A stretch of DNA of 64,000 nt from Mycolicibacterium alvei (GTDB taxonomy: Bacteria > Actinomycetota > Actinomycetes > Mycobacteriales > Mycobacteriaceae). A program made the translations under genes and the position numbers. The stretch covers positions 310,001-374,000 of the forward strand of contig NZ_AP022565.1 in the NCBI RefSeq assembly GCF_010727325.1, read 5' to 3'. The notes below the pieces were generated by a model. It had not been told where the DNA came from. It searched no databases and worked only from the letters and a program-made list of their open reading frames with translations. Below are positions 47,583 to 56,950 of this stretch, piece after piece. How positions within the stretch are numbered: the first letter of the stretch is position 1; every line of letters starts with the position of its first letter.

Positions 47583-48791
47583 TCAGGCTGCCTCGAAGAT
47601 CAGCGGCAGTGACGCGGGCCCGGTGATCCCGGTCATCGGCTTCCACGGGGCACGTCCCTCGCACCGGGGGTTGTGCAGCTTCCGGCTGAGGACCCGCAAT
47701 GCCTCGGCGAGCTCGACCCTGGCCAGGTGCGCACCCAGGCAGTAGTGCAACCCGCCGCCGAACGTCATCATGGCCGGGGGACCGATGCGGTTGACATCGA
47801 ATCGCTCGGGTTCGTCGTATACCAGTGGATCCCGGTTGGCCGCAGCGAAGTTGACCACCACCTGGGTTCCGGCCGGGATGGTGAGGCCGCCCAGTTCGGC
47901 ATCCTCGCGGGCGATCCGCACACTGCTCAGCGCGATTGGTGTGTGGCGCAACAATTCATCGACGAAAAGTGGTGCCATATCTGGATTCTCGGCCAACAAC
48001 AGCCACTGGTCGGGATAGTCGCAGAGCACCTGGACGGCCGCCGCGAGTTGGTTGCGGGTGGTATCGGTACCGGCCAGTATGACGCCGCCGGCCAGCATCA
48101 GCAGCTCGGAATGAGTGAGACGGTCGCCGTCGACCTCGGCCCGGATCAGATCCGAGAGGAGATCGTCGGTGAGACTGGAATTTCGTTGCGCCACCATGGC
48201 ATCGACGTAATCGTCGAGTTGCAGCCATGCCGCCTCGACCGTGTCGGCGTGGTCGCCGAGGTTCCAGCTGAACATCTTGAAGATGTCATCGGCCCACCGG
48301 GAGAACAGATGCCAGTCCCGGCTCGGGGCACCGAGCAGCGCGCAGATCACCGGGATCGGATACTGCACCGCGATGTCGGCAACCATGTCGCAGTGTCCCT
48401 CGGGCAGGTAAGGGTCAGTGAGTTGGGTGACGATGTCGACGCAGGTTTCGCGCAGCCGGTCGGCGCTGCGGGGCGAGAACGCCTTGGCGACGAGGCGGCG
48501 CAGCCGGGTGTGCGTTTCGGCATCTACACCCAGCAGGCTGCTGTTCGCCCGGTCCCACAGCGGCCCGGACGTGATGCCCTGCGCGGCGAGAAACACGCCT
48601 CTGGGAATCTCGAAGCGCGCATCGCGCAGAGTGGCGCGGACCAGGTCGTAACTCAGCAGTTCCGGACCGTGCGGGCTCATCGCGATCGGAGACTGGGCGC
48701 GGGCGGCTGCGATGAGGCGGTGCACTTCCTCCGGGTCGGTCTCGTTCTCATAGTCCAACGCGGGAAGGACAGCGTCGGTTACCAGCGTCAT
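47583..48791 (-). CDS. Cytochrome P450
   Basis: Soluble bacterial P450 of 402 residues. The heme-thiolate motif FGGGLHYCLGAHLAR has Cys351; the I-helix is GGVILAGTDTTRNQL with the acid-alcohol pair, and the K-helix ExxR is in VDELLRHTP. GGAGG precedes the ATG. No ferredoxin or reductase gene is adjacent. The substrate is unknown; related mycobacterial P450s hydroxylate lipids or sterols. It is divergent from the nitrate reductase, with a 254-base gap between. Confidence 0.92.
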   Translation of the reverse strand: MTLVTDAVLPALDYENETDPEEVHRLIAAARAQSPIAMSPHGPELLSYDLVRATLRDARFEIPRGVFLAAQGITSGPLWDRANSSLLGVDAETHTRLRRLVAKAFSPRSADRLRETCVDIVTQLTDPYLPEGHCDMVADIAVQYPIPVICALLGAPSRDWHLFSRWADDIFKMFSWNLGDHADTVEAAWLQLDDYVDAMVAQRNSSLTDDLLSDLIRAEVDGDRLTHSELLMLAGGVILAGTDTTRNQLAAAVQVLCDYPDQWLLLAENPDMAPLFVDELLRHTPIALSSVRIAREDAELGGLTIPAGTQVVVNFAAANRDPLVYDEPERFDVNRIGPPAMMTFGGGLHYCLGAHLARVELAEALRVLSRKLHNPRCEGRAPWKPMTGITGPASLPLIFEAA

Positions 48792-48862
48792 GACGGCCTC
48801 CGCGTGATCGGGTAGGAACCTGCTGATAGTGATGCTGGTCCGGTCGGCCCCGCAGGTCGTGA

Positions 48863-48874
48863 GTAGCGCGCTAC
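48863..48874. promoter_or_regulatory. Perfect 12-base palindrome between P450 and nitrate reductase genes
   Basis: GTAGCGCGCTAC lies 72 bases from the P450 start and 172 bases from the nitrate reductase start. It could be an operator for either gene. The rest of the gap shows a TAACGT (-10 like) at 48998 and no clear GlnR or NnaR site. Confidence 0.35.
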
Positions 48875-49045
48875 GTCAATGGCCGACATCTCGCCTGCGG
48901 TGCGAACCGCCGGCCGGCGTCGTCACATCGCTCTGAGCAGTGATGATCGTGCTCACCGCGCGTGCATCCAGGCGGTGAGGATCAGTTTTCGTGGCGATAA
49001 CGTCGCCGGAAAGATCCGACAACACCCTCACCACACGATGGGGGC

Positions 49046-52000
49046 ATGGCGGACGGCGCGGCGCCGGGTTCGGTCCCGGACAAGACACACCGGACTGCGT
49101 GTTCGTACTGTGGCGTCGGCTGCGGTATCGAGGTCACCACCAGGGTCGATGACGGCCGCACGGTGATCGCCCGGGTGAGCGGCGACAAGCTGCATCCCAC
49201 GAATTTCGGACGGCTGTGCACCAAGGGGGCGATGCACGCCGAGTTGATGGCCGCCGACGACGATCGGCTCACCTCCGCTTTGCTGCGACCCACGCGTGCC
49301 GATGAACTGCTGCCGACGCCGGTGGATGACGCGGTAGCCGACGCGGGACGTCGGCTACGGGCCATCGTCGATCAGCACGGCCCCGACGCCGTTGCCCTCT
49401 ACGTGTCCGGCCAGATGACGATGGAGGCGCAGTACCTGGCCACCAAGCTTGCGAAGGGCTTCCTGCGTACCGTACACATCGAGTCGAATTCCCGGCTGTG
49501 CATGGCGAGTGCGGGCACCGGGTTCAAACAGTCGCTCGGCTCCGACGGGCCGCCGGGCTCCTACACCGACTTCGACCGGGCCGACCTGTTCTTCGTCACC
49601 GGTGCCAACATGGCCGACTGCCATCCGATCCTGTTCCTGCGCATGGCCGATCGGCTCAAGGCCGGCGCCAAGCTGATCGTGGTCGACCCGCGCAGGAACG
49701 CAACCGCCGAACGTGCCGACCTGTTCCTGCAGATCAATCCGGGAACCGATCTGGCCCTGCTCAACGGTCTGCTGCACCTGTTGGTGCAGAGCGGCGACAT
49801 CGACCACGAGTTCATCGCCGAGCACACCACGGGTTGGGAGGCGATGCCGGAGTTTCTGGCCGACTACCCGCCGGACCGGGTCGCCGAGATCACCGGGATC
49901 CCCGAGGCCGGCATCCGCACCGCCGCAGCGATGATCGCCGAGGCCGGGGAGTGGATGAGTTGCTGGACCATGGGACTCAACCAGAGCACGCACGGTACCT
50001 GGAACACCAACGCGATCTGCAATCTGCACCTGGCCACCGGCGCGATCTGCCGCCCGGGTAGCGGTCCGATGTCGTTGACCGGCCAGCCCAACGCGATGGG
50101 CGGCCGGGAAATGGGTTACATGGGAACGGGTCTGCCCGGGCAGCGGTCGGTGCTCGCAGCCGATGACCGGTCGTTCGTCGAAACCCGGTGGGGTCTCGCG
50201 CACGGCACCATCCGCTCCGAGGTCGGTCCCGGCACCATCGCAATGTTCGAGCAGATGGAGCAGGGCCTGATCAAGGCCTGCTGGATCATCTGCACGAATC
50301 CCGTTGCCAGCGTGGCGAACCGCAAGACGGTGATCAACGGTCTGGAGGCGGCCGAGTTGGTCATCGTCTCCGATGCCTACCGGTCCACGGCCACCAACCA
50401 CTACGCCGACGTCCTGCTGCCCGCCGCGTTGTGGGCGGAATCCGAAGGCGTCATGGTCAATTCGGAACGCAACCTGACCCTGCTGTCCCCGTCGGTCGCC
50501 CCGCTGGGGCAGGCCCGACCGGACTGGCAGCTGATCTGCCAGGTGGCTGCGCATCTGGGTTTTGCCGAACACTTCGACTACCAGTCCGCTGAGGAGATCT
50601 TTTCGGAGATCCGCGGGTTCGCCAACCCGAAGACCGGATACGACCTGCGCGGCGCCGACTACGAGCGGTTGCGCCAGACACCGTTGCAGTGGCCGGTTCC
50701 ACCGATCGACGGCCCTGGTGGGCAGGACGACCGGCACCCGATCCGCTACCTCAACGACGGCGTCAGCCAGGACCTGTTCGTCGATGCCGACGGCCACCGG
50801 CCTCGACTGGCCTTCGCGACGCCTTCGCGGCGCGCCGTCTTCCATGCCCGGCCGCACATGGATGCCGCGGAACTGCCCGATGACGACTATCCGATGGTGC
50901 TCAACACCGGACGGCTGCAACATCAATGGCACACCATGACCAAGACCGGCAAGGTGGACAAGCTCAACAAGCTCAATCCCGCGCCGTTCGTCGAAATCCA
51001 CCCCCTGGACGCGGTGGCGCTCGACATCGTGGAGGGGCAACCGGTCGAGTTGACGTCCCGGCGCGGCCGCGCCGTGCTCCCCGCGGTGCTGTCGGACCGG
51101 GTGCGGCCCGGCAACTGCTTCGCACCGTTTCACTGGAACGACGAACACGGCGAGTACCTGACGGTGAACGCCGTGACCAACGACGCCGTCGACCCGGAAT
51201 CGTTGCAGCCGGAATACAAGGTGTGCGCGGTCAACCTGCGACCGGTGCGAACGGTCGACAGCTCCCCGGCAGTGCATCCGCTGGCCGCGGAAATGGGCTT
51301 GAGTGCTGCGCACAGGCCGGCGCTGAGCCAGGACGAAAAGATCTATCTGGCCGGATTTTTCACCGGTCTATCGGCCGATCCCGCAGGAGTCCCGGTGTTG
51401 CCGGACGTGGCGCCGATCAGTAACAAGGTGCGGCTGTGGGTGGACGGGGTCCTGGCCGGACGCTACTCGCGGGCCGGCGACGGTGTGCCGGGCGAGCGGT
51501 CGGTACCGGGTGGGCCGCTGGTGCTGTGGGCCTCGCAGACCGGCACCGCCGAGGAGTTCGCAGCCGGGCTGGCGGGCCGTATCGACGGTGCGTCGTTGGT
51601 CAACATGGACGACCTCGCGCTGGCCGACCTGGCCGCCGCCCGCGACATCCTGGTGGTCACCAGTACATTCGGTGACGGTGGACCACCGGATAACGGGGCC
51701 GACTTCTGGAGCCGGCTACAGGCCCCGGATGCGCCTCAGTTGCACGGGCTTCGCTATGCGGTGCTCGGCATCGGGGACAAGTCCTACGACAACTTCTGCG
51801 GATACGCCAAATCCCTCGACCAGCGGCTGGCCGATCTGGGGGCCACCAAGTTGCTCGACCGCGCCGACTGCGAGGCCTACGACGACGAACCGTTGCGGCG
51901 CTGGGCCGATTCGGTCACCACGGCACTCGCCGGTGCGCCGCCCGTCCCGGCGGTCGTCGGCACCGGTACCCGCACCGTCATTCCGATCGAACCCGACGAA

Positions 52001-53107
52001 TTCACCAGGGCCAAGCCGATTCTGGCAGTGCTCGCGCGCAACGAGCTGCTGACGACGTCGAGGTCGGCCAAGGAGGTGCGTCAGTTCGGCTTCGACGTCT
52101 CCGAATACGACGTCAGCTACGGCGTCGGTGACTCGTTGGGTGTCTATGCCAGCAACGACCCGGCCGTGGTCGACTCCTGGCTGACGGCCACCGCCCTGAG
52201 CCCGGACTCGGTGATCGAGGTCGACGGTGTCGAGCAATCGCTGCGCGATGCGCTCATCTCGTCCTACGACATCTGCCGCGTGACACCGGACCTGCTGCGG
52301 TTCGTCGCGGACTCCTGCCCCGACCGCTCAGCAGCCAAGATCCTGCGCAATTCCGGTGAGCGGCGCAGCAACTGGCTGCGCAACCGCAACGGTCTCGACA
52401 TCGTGACGGAGTTCGCGGTGCACGCCGAGCCCGAACAGTGGCAAGAGGTTCTGGTCCGGCTGACGCCGCGCAACTACTCGATCTCCTCGAGCCCGCTGGT
52501 CAGTCCGCACGAGATCCAGCTGACGGTGTCGGTGGTGCGTTACCGCGGGTCGAGCGGCGCTGCCCGGGGCGGGGTGTGTTCGACCTTTCTCGCCGACCGG
52601 GCTGCGGCCGCGCCGGTGTTCTTGCAGCGCTCGCCGCACTTCCGGCCGCCCGAGGACGCGGCCACGCCGATGATCATGGTCGGCCCGGGTACCGGCGTGG
52701 CGCCTTTCCGTGGATTCCTGCAGGAGCGTCGCGTGTTGGGGCACGGTGGTCGCAACTGGTTGTTCTTCGGCGATCAGCACCGCAGTGAGAACTTCTACTA
52801 TCGGGATGACCTGGAGGACATGGTCAGTGACGGCTTCTTGAGCCGGCTGGATCTGGCGTTCTCCCGGGATCAGGCCGACCGCGTGTACGTACAGCACAAG
52901 ATGCTGGACCGCGGGGCCGAGGTGTGGCGCTGGTTGGACGACGGCGCGCACTTCTACGTCTGCGGTGACGCCGGCCGGATGGCCAAGGATGTCGATGCGG
53001 CGATGACGACCATCCTGCGGACCCATGGCGGCATGTCCGAGGACACCGCGCGCGACTACAAGCGGGAACTGGTGGCCCAGAAGCGGTACGTGCGCGACGT
53101 CTACTGA
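49046..53107 (+). CDS. nasN: Assimilatory nitrate reductase fused to NADPH flavoprotein (NasN-like)
   Basis: 1353-residue single-chain enzyme. The N-terminal [4Fe-4S] cluster has Cys19, Cys22, Cys26 and Cys58 (CSYCGVGCG, RLCTKG). The bis-MGD molybdopterin domain runs to about 740. A flavodoxin FMN domain starts near 822 (VLWASQTGTAEEFAAGL). The FAD/NADPH reductase follows (RNYSISSSP, GVCSTFL, GPGTGVAPFRGFLQER, YVCGDAGRMAKDV). So it can take electrons from NADPH directly to reduce nitrate to nitrite. The M. smegmatis equivalent, MSMEG_4206, was reported as NasN, as I recall. Convergent with the LuxR-type regulator, overlapping by 7 bases. Confidence 0.9.
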   Translation: MADGAAPGSVPDKTHRTACSYCGVGCGIEVTTRVDDGRTVIARVSGDKLHPTNFGRLCTKGAMHAELMAADDDRLTSALLRPTRADELLPTPVDDAVADAGRRLRAIVDQHGPDAVALYVSGQMTMEAQYLATKLAKGFLRTVHIESNSRLCMASAGTGFKQSLGSDGPPGSYTDFDRADLFFVTGANMADCHPILFLRMADRLKAGAKLIVVDPRRNATAERADLFLQINPGTDLALLNGLLHLLVQSGDIDHEFIAEHTTGWEAMPEFLADYPPDRVAEITGIPEAGIRTAAAMIAEAGEWMSCWTMGLNQSTHGTWNTNAICNLHLATGAICRPGSGPMSLTGQPNAMGGREMGYMGTGLPGQRSVLAADDRSFVETRWGLAHGTIRSEVGPGTIAMFEQMEQGLIKACWIICTNPVASVANRKTVINGLEAAELVIVSDAYRSTATNHYADVLLPAALWAESEGVMVNSERNLTLLSPSVAPLGQARPDWQLICQVAAHLGFAEHFDYQSAEEIFSEIRGFANPKTGYDLRGADYERLRQTPLQWPVPPIDGPGGQDDRHPIRYLNDGVSQDLFVDADGHRPRLAFATPSRRAVFHARPHMDAAELPDDDYPMVLNTGRLQHQWHTMTKTGKVDKLNKLNPAPFVEIHPLDAVALDIVEGQPVELTSRRGRAVLPAVLSDRVRPGNCFAPFHWNDEHGEYLTVNAVTNDAVDPESLQPEYKVCAVNLRPVRTVDSSPAVHPLAAEMGLSAAHRPALSQDEKIYLAGFFTGLSADPAGVPVLPDVAPISNKVRLWVDGVLAGRYSRAGDGVPGERSVPGGPLVLWASQTGTAEEFAAGLAGRIDGASLVNMDDLALADLAAARDILVVTSTFGDGGPPDNGADFWSRLQAPDAPQLHGLRYAVLGIGDKSYDNFCGYAKSLDQRLADLGATKLLDRADCEAYDDEPLRRWADSVTTALAGAPPVPAVVGTGTRTVIPIEPDEFTRAKPILAVLARNELLTTSRSAKEVRQFGFDVSEYDVSYGVGDSLGVYASNDPAVVDSWLTATALSPDSVIEVDGVEQSLRDALISSYDICRVTPDLLRFVADSCPDRSAAKILRNSGERRSNWLRNRNGLDIVTEFAVHAEPEQWQEVLVRLTPRNYSISSSPLVSPHEIQLTVSVVRYRGSSGAARGGVCSTFLADRAAAAPVFLQRSPHFRPPEDAATPMIMVGPGTGVAPFRGFLQERRVLGHGGRNWLFFGDQHRSENFYYRDDLEDMVSDGFLSRLDLAFSRDQADRVYVQHKMLDRGAEVWRWLDDGAHFYVCGDAGRMAKDVDAAMTTILRTHGGMSEDTARDYKRELVAQKRYVRDVY

Positions 53108-55797
53108 GCCAGGTCGTTCCAGACGATCTTGGCGAGCTCGTCGCGGTCGGCCACGTCGAGCTTGATGCAGGCCCGGTAGATGTGGCCCTCCACGGTGCGG
53201 ACCGAGACGGTCAGCCGTTCGGCGATATCGCGGTTGGACATTCCCTGCGCGACCAGACCGGCCACCTCGCGTTCGCGTCCGGTCACCGGCAGGGGCCGGG
53301 CGGCCGATCGGATCGCCGGGGTGGCGGCACCGCCGCACCTGGACGCCAATTGCAGTGCGTGCGCGGCCGATTCGGTGCTGTTGCGGCGATGTCCGGCCTT
53401 GTCGTGCAGAGGTACCGCCTGGGCGGCGGCGTCCGCTGCCGACAGCAGCAGGCCCGCCTCCTCGAACGCGCCGGCCACCTTGTCCAGTTCGTTCGCATCA
53501 GCGGCGGCGACCGCGGCGGCATGCCGTGCGTAGAGGGCGGGCAGCGGACCGTCAGTCCGGTCGACCAGCTCCTGTAGCCGACGTGTCACACTGCGGTCGC
53601 CGAAGCGTGCCGCGCTGTGCAGCGCCTCGGCCTCGATCGCGTACTGGCCGGAGGAATGTGCCGCGTCGGCGGCTGCCCGGGCCAGATCGACTGCCGAGCG
53701 GTGCCCGCCTTTGGCGGCGGCAAGCCAGGCCTTGGCGACCATCCGGAGGGGTTCGTGCAGCGCCATGAATTCGCCCGAGTGCTCCTTGGCGTCCTCCAAC
53801 ACCCGTTCGGCCTCGACGGGGCTTCCCACCGCGGCGTAGGCGCGGGCCAACAGCAGTCGGCCGGGGAGTTGCCAGGGCAGGGAGCTCTCGGCATTCAGCG
53901 CGGCGAGCGCCTGCTCGATCGCCAGGATGGCATCGTCGAACCGGCCGCTGTGGGTGGCGGCCACACCGGCCATGATCTTGGAGATGGCCCACCCGGCGAA
54001 CTGGCCGGCCGAGGAGAACTCGGTGTACTCGGTGGCGCGCTGCTGGGCCAGTTCGAGTTGACCGGTATAGGAGAGGGCCAGCACCTCGCCGTAGAAGACC
54101 ATGATCCGGACCATGCCGTCGGTCGTCTTGCGCTGAGCGCGGCATCGCGACGCGATCGGCAGGAAATCGTTGCCCCGGCCCACCAATGGCATCGACAGGC
54201 CGGCGGCGAATGCCGCGAAATCGACGGCCTGTCGCGGTGCCTCGGGGTTCGCCAGGACCCGTTCGGCGATCTCGAGCCCTTCGGGAATCTTGTTCTGGTG
54301 CACGGCCATACCCGCACCGAACGCGTCGACGATCAGTCGCAGGGTCGGATGGGTGACCCGTTCCTGTAACAGGTCAAGCACCTGTTCGGCCCTCGCCACG
54401 TCCCCCATGGACCAGAACAGGTTGGACAGCCGCGGAATACCCCACTGCACGAGCTCCAACTCATTGAGGTCTGCGGGCGAGAACTGTTCGAGGATGCCAT
54501 CGGCCTGTGCCGGATGGCCCTGCCACAGCAACGCGCGGGAGAGCAGCGCGGCCGCGCTGAGTCCACCGCCGTGGTCGAAGGCGGCGCGGGCCAGCTTCTC
54601 GCCGAGTGGAAGATTGGACAGGAACACCGCATCCTTGGCGGCGGTGATCAGTAGATCGATGTCGGTGCCCTGATCGCTCTGGATGGCCAACTCGGCCAAC
54701 TTGATTCGGCTGGCAGGTGAGTCGAGGTTGCGCTCGTGCAGGATCTTGGCGATGCGGCCCCGCAGCTTCCGGGCCGATGCGGTGCCGACCCGGCGGCGCA
54801 CCGCCTCGCCGAACAACGGGTGGCTGAACCGGACATTGACCTGGTTGTCGTCGGCGACGATCCGGATCAGGCCGCGCATCTCGGCCGTGTCCACCGCCTC
54901 CTCGCCGGCCAGTTCTGCCAGCGCATCGATATCCAGTGGTTCGCAAAGCGATAGCAGCTTCAGCGCATGCAGGACGTCCTCGCCGGCGTGCGCCAGTCGT
55001 TCGTCGAGAAGTTCGACGAGCCCCGAGGGAATGACGGTGGGGCCGCGGAACTGCCACACCCCGTTCACCTCGGTCAGCGAGCCGGCGTCGACCGCGCCTT
55101 CGACCATGTTGCGCAGGAACAATGGGTTGCCGCCCGAGGTCTCCCACATCACATCGGCGCTGAGTCCCTCCAGTGTTCCGCCCAGGACGATTTCAATGAG
55201 TGCGATGCTCTGCTGTTTGGTGAACGGGCTGAGTTCGAAGCGCTCGAGATAGCCGTCCTTCCACAGCGAGGTGACGGCGTCGGGAACCGGCTCACCACTG
55301 CGGACGGTGGCCACCACGTGGCCCGAGCGCTCCACGGCGATCTGGTGCAACAGCGTCGCCGACAACTGGTCCAGTAGATGTGCATCGTCGATCCCGACGA
55401 TGGTGTCGCCATCGGCCACAAGCGATTCGCGTGCCGATCCGATGAGTGCGATGGGGTCACGTGATCCCGATGAGGACACCCAGTGGGCGAATGCGCCGAG
55501 CGGAATGCTGCGCGACGACTCGGTGCACGCGGTCCAATGCACCTTCTGGCTCAACGATGCGGTGACGGTGCGCGCCAATGTGGTCTTGCCGACGCCTGCG
55601 GCCCCGACGAGCACGACTCCGCAGCTGTCCGTCCCGCTGAGGGCGGCCCTGATGGCCTCGTGCTCGGCGGGCCGGTCCAAGAGCTGCCACTGACCAGGCA
55701 TGAACCCTGAGTCTAGGGGCACCAGGCCCGGAACGCTGCCGAACAGGGGGTCGACGGGGCGTCGTGTGTCGGCCGAGGTGGCGAATGTTCTTCCCAT
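53101..55797 (-). CDS. Large ATP-binding LuxR-family (LAL/MalT-like) transcriptional regulator
   Basis: About 898 residues. The N-terminal AAA/STAND ATPase has Walker A VLVGAAGVGKTTLARTV (near residue 65) and Walker B-like DTIVGIDDAHLLDQL. A long TPR-like helical region forms the middle, and the C-terminal LuxR helix-turn-helix is LPVTGREREVAGLVAQGMSN plus RDIAERLTVSVRTVEGHIY. Such proteins switch on genes after binding an inducer. I prefer ATG 55797, preceded by GGGAA at 9 bases; in-frame ATGs at 55806 and 55857 exist, the last inside the upstream gene. It lies 25 bases after the catalase-like gene and is probably in its operon. Confidence 0.88.
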   Translation of the reverse strand: MGRTFATSADTRRPVDPLFGSVPGLVPLDSGFMPGQWQLLDRPAEHEAIRAALSGTDSCGVVLVGAAGVGKTTLARTVTASLSQKVHWTACTESSRSIPLGAFAHWVSSSGSRDPIALIGSARESLVADGDTIVGIDDAHLLDQLSATLLHQIAVERSGHVVATVRSGEPVPDAVTSLWKDGYLERFELSPFTKQQSIALIEIVLGGTLEGLSADVMWETSGGNPLFLRNMVEGAVDAGSLTEVNGVWQFRGPTVIPSGLVELLDERLAHAGEDVLHALKLLSLCEPLDIDALAELAGEEAVDTAEMRGLIRIVADDNQVNVRFSHPLFGEAVRRRVGTASARKLRGRIAKILHERNLDSPASRIKLAELAIQSDQGTDIDLLITAAKDAVFLSNLPLGEKLARAAFDHGGGLSAAALLSRALLWQGHPAQADGILEQFSPADLNELELVQWGIPRLSNLFWSMGDVARAEQVLDLLQERVTHPTLRLIVDAFGAGMAVHQNKIPEGLEIAERVLANPEAPRQAVDFAAFAAGLSMPLVGRGNDFLPIASRCRAQRKTTDGMVRIMVFYGEVLALSYTGQLELAQQRATEYTEFSSAGQFAGWAISKIMAGVAATHSGRFDDAILAIEQALAALNAESSLPWQLPGRLLLARAYAAVGSPVEAERVLEDAKEHSGEFMALHEPLRMVAKAWLAAAKGGHRSAVDLARAAADAAHSSGQYAIEAEALHSAARFGDRSVTRRLQELVDRTDGPLPALYARHAAAVAAADANELDKVAGAFEEAGLLLSAADAAAQAVPLHDKAGHRRNSTESAAHALQLASRCGGAATPAIRSAARPLPVTGREREVAGLVAQGMSNRDIAERLTVSVRTVEGHIYRACIKLDVADRDELAKIVWNDLAQ

Positions 55798-55822
55798 TGC
55801 AAGCATTTCCCGTTCGCCGGCG

Positions 55823-56950
55823 TCAGTCCGGAAGTTCGGTGATGTCAGAGGGCTCATGCCGCTCGATGCGGTTCATCCGGTGCCGGAAGTCGCTCGATGC
55901 TTCGTAAACCTTGAGCTTCAACCGGTTGATGGATCCCAGCGGCCGGTGGGCCTCCAGGCCACGCCATGAGTTGAACGACAGCACGTCGTCGCCGTACGCA
56001 CGGCGCAGTGCGCTGTACGGATTCTGCTTGGGGTACACCACCTTGGCCACCGGAAGGTACGGCGAGTCCCAAGGTTTCGTGGCGTCCTCGATCGGCATCT
56101 TCTCCGTGTCCAGACACAGCTGCACGCTGAATGTGTACTCCGCAGAGTGCCTTTCGAAGAATGCCATGATCAGATCGCGGTGCTCGTCCTGACCCGGATT
56201 GCGCGGAAGAGTCTGATTGGCGAGTGCTTTGACCTCGGGCGAGGTCGGTTCGTATTTGAAGCGGGCCACGTAGTCGCCGTACCGGATCGGGGCCGATGAG
56301 TAGAACGTCTCGCCCAGGATGGGACGGTTGGGGGCGACGAACACGGCCAGGTTCTGCGGTATCGGCAGGCCGACCTTCTTGAGCGCGCCGAGCAGCTCAC
56401 TACCGGCCCACAACGCGCGGTCGGACAACCGGGCCAGCAGGGTGGCGCTCAGCATCCCCAGCTTGCGGTATGCGTGGGCGTCGGCGAACAGGAATTCCTC
56501 GTGGGTGACGAGCACGAAGTCCTGTGTCACATTCGGCTCATCCTTCGGGTCCTTCATCGCCCGCTCGCCGTGCACACCGATGGCCTTGATACCGAGTCCG
56601 CGTACCCCCCGGTTCCGGTCGCTGCGCAATACCCCTGAGGTGGTTGAGATGCGGGCGATCACCGGATAGCTGCGTGCTTCGGCGAACATCCCCTGGGTCA
56701 GCACCTCGGGCAGATCCGGGTTGACGATGAGTTCGCCGCGCAGGATGGCGTGACTCTTGGCATGCGCGTCTCGCAGCCCGTGCTTGAACTTCTTGTACGC
56801 GCGTTCGTTGTTCTTGTGCAGGGACTCGATGATCTTCTCGATGTCCTCGGCCTCACCCGCCTTGGGCTGCTCGAGATCCTCGCGGTAGTGAACCGGGCTG
56901 AGGCTGCCGGCGATGCGATGTACGTCGGCGGGGGCCATAGCTTCGGTCAT
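55823..56950 (-). CDS. Catalase-like heme protein (y4iL/allene oxide synthase-related)
   Basis: 375 residues, shorter than a true catalase (about 480+). Catalase-fold landmarks are present: the distal His region DAHAKSHAILRGEL (His63), TTSGVLRSDRNRGVRGLGIK, NVTQDFVLVTHEEFLFADAH and the C-terminal LSFNSWRGLEAHRPLG. Relatives include coral allene oxide synthase and a small M. avium catalase-related peroxidase, which act on organic hydroperoxides rather than H2O2. A ribosome site AGAAAGG precedes ATG 56950. The start overlaps the dioxygenase stop (ATGA), so the two products are made together. Confidence 0.85.
   Translation of the reverse strand: MTEAMAPADVHRIAGSLSPVHYREDLEQPKAGEAEDIEKIIESLHKNNERAYKKFKHGLRDAHAKSHAILRGELIVNPDLPEVLTQGMFAEARSYPVIARISTTSGVLRSDRNRGVRGLGIKAIGVHGERAMKDPKDEPNVTQDFVLVTHEEFLFADAHAYRKLGMLSATLLARLSDRALWAGSELLGALKKVGLPIPQNLAVFVAPNRPILGETFYSSAPIRYGDYVARFKYEPTSPEVKALANQTLPRNPGQDEHRDLIMAFFERHSAEYTFSVQLCLDTEKMPIEDATKPWDSPYLPVAKVVYPKQNPYSALRRAYGDDVLSFNSWRGLEAHRPLGSINRLKLKVYEASSDFRHRMNRIERHEPSDITELPD

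Noticed and set aside
48792..49045. GlnR box before the nitrate reductase
   Set aside because: No pair of AC dinucleotides with the required 9-base spacing in a GlnR-like context was found.
49355..51313. Minus-strand 652-codon frame over the nitrate reductase
   Set aside because: Antisense shadow typical of high-GC DNA; no family features.
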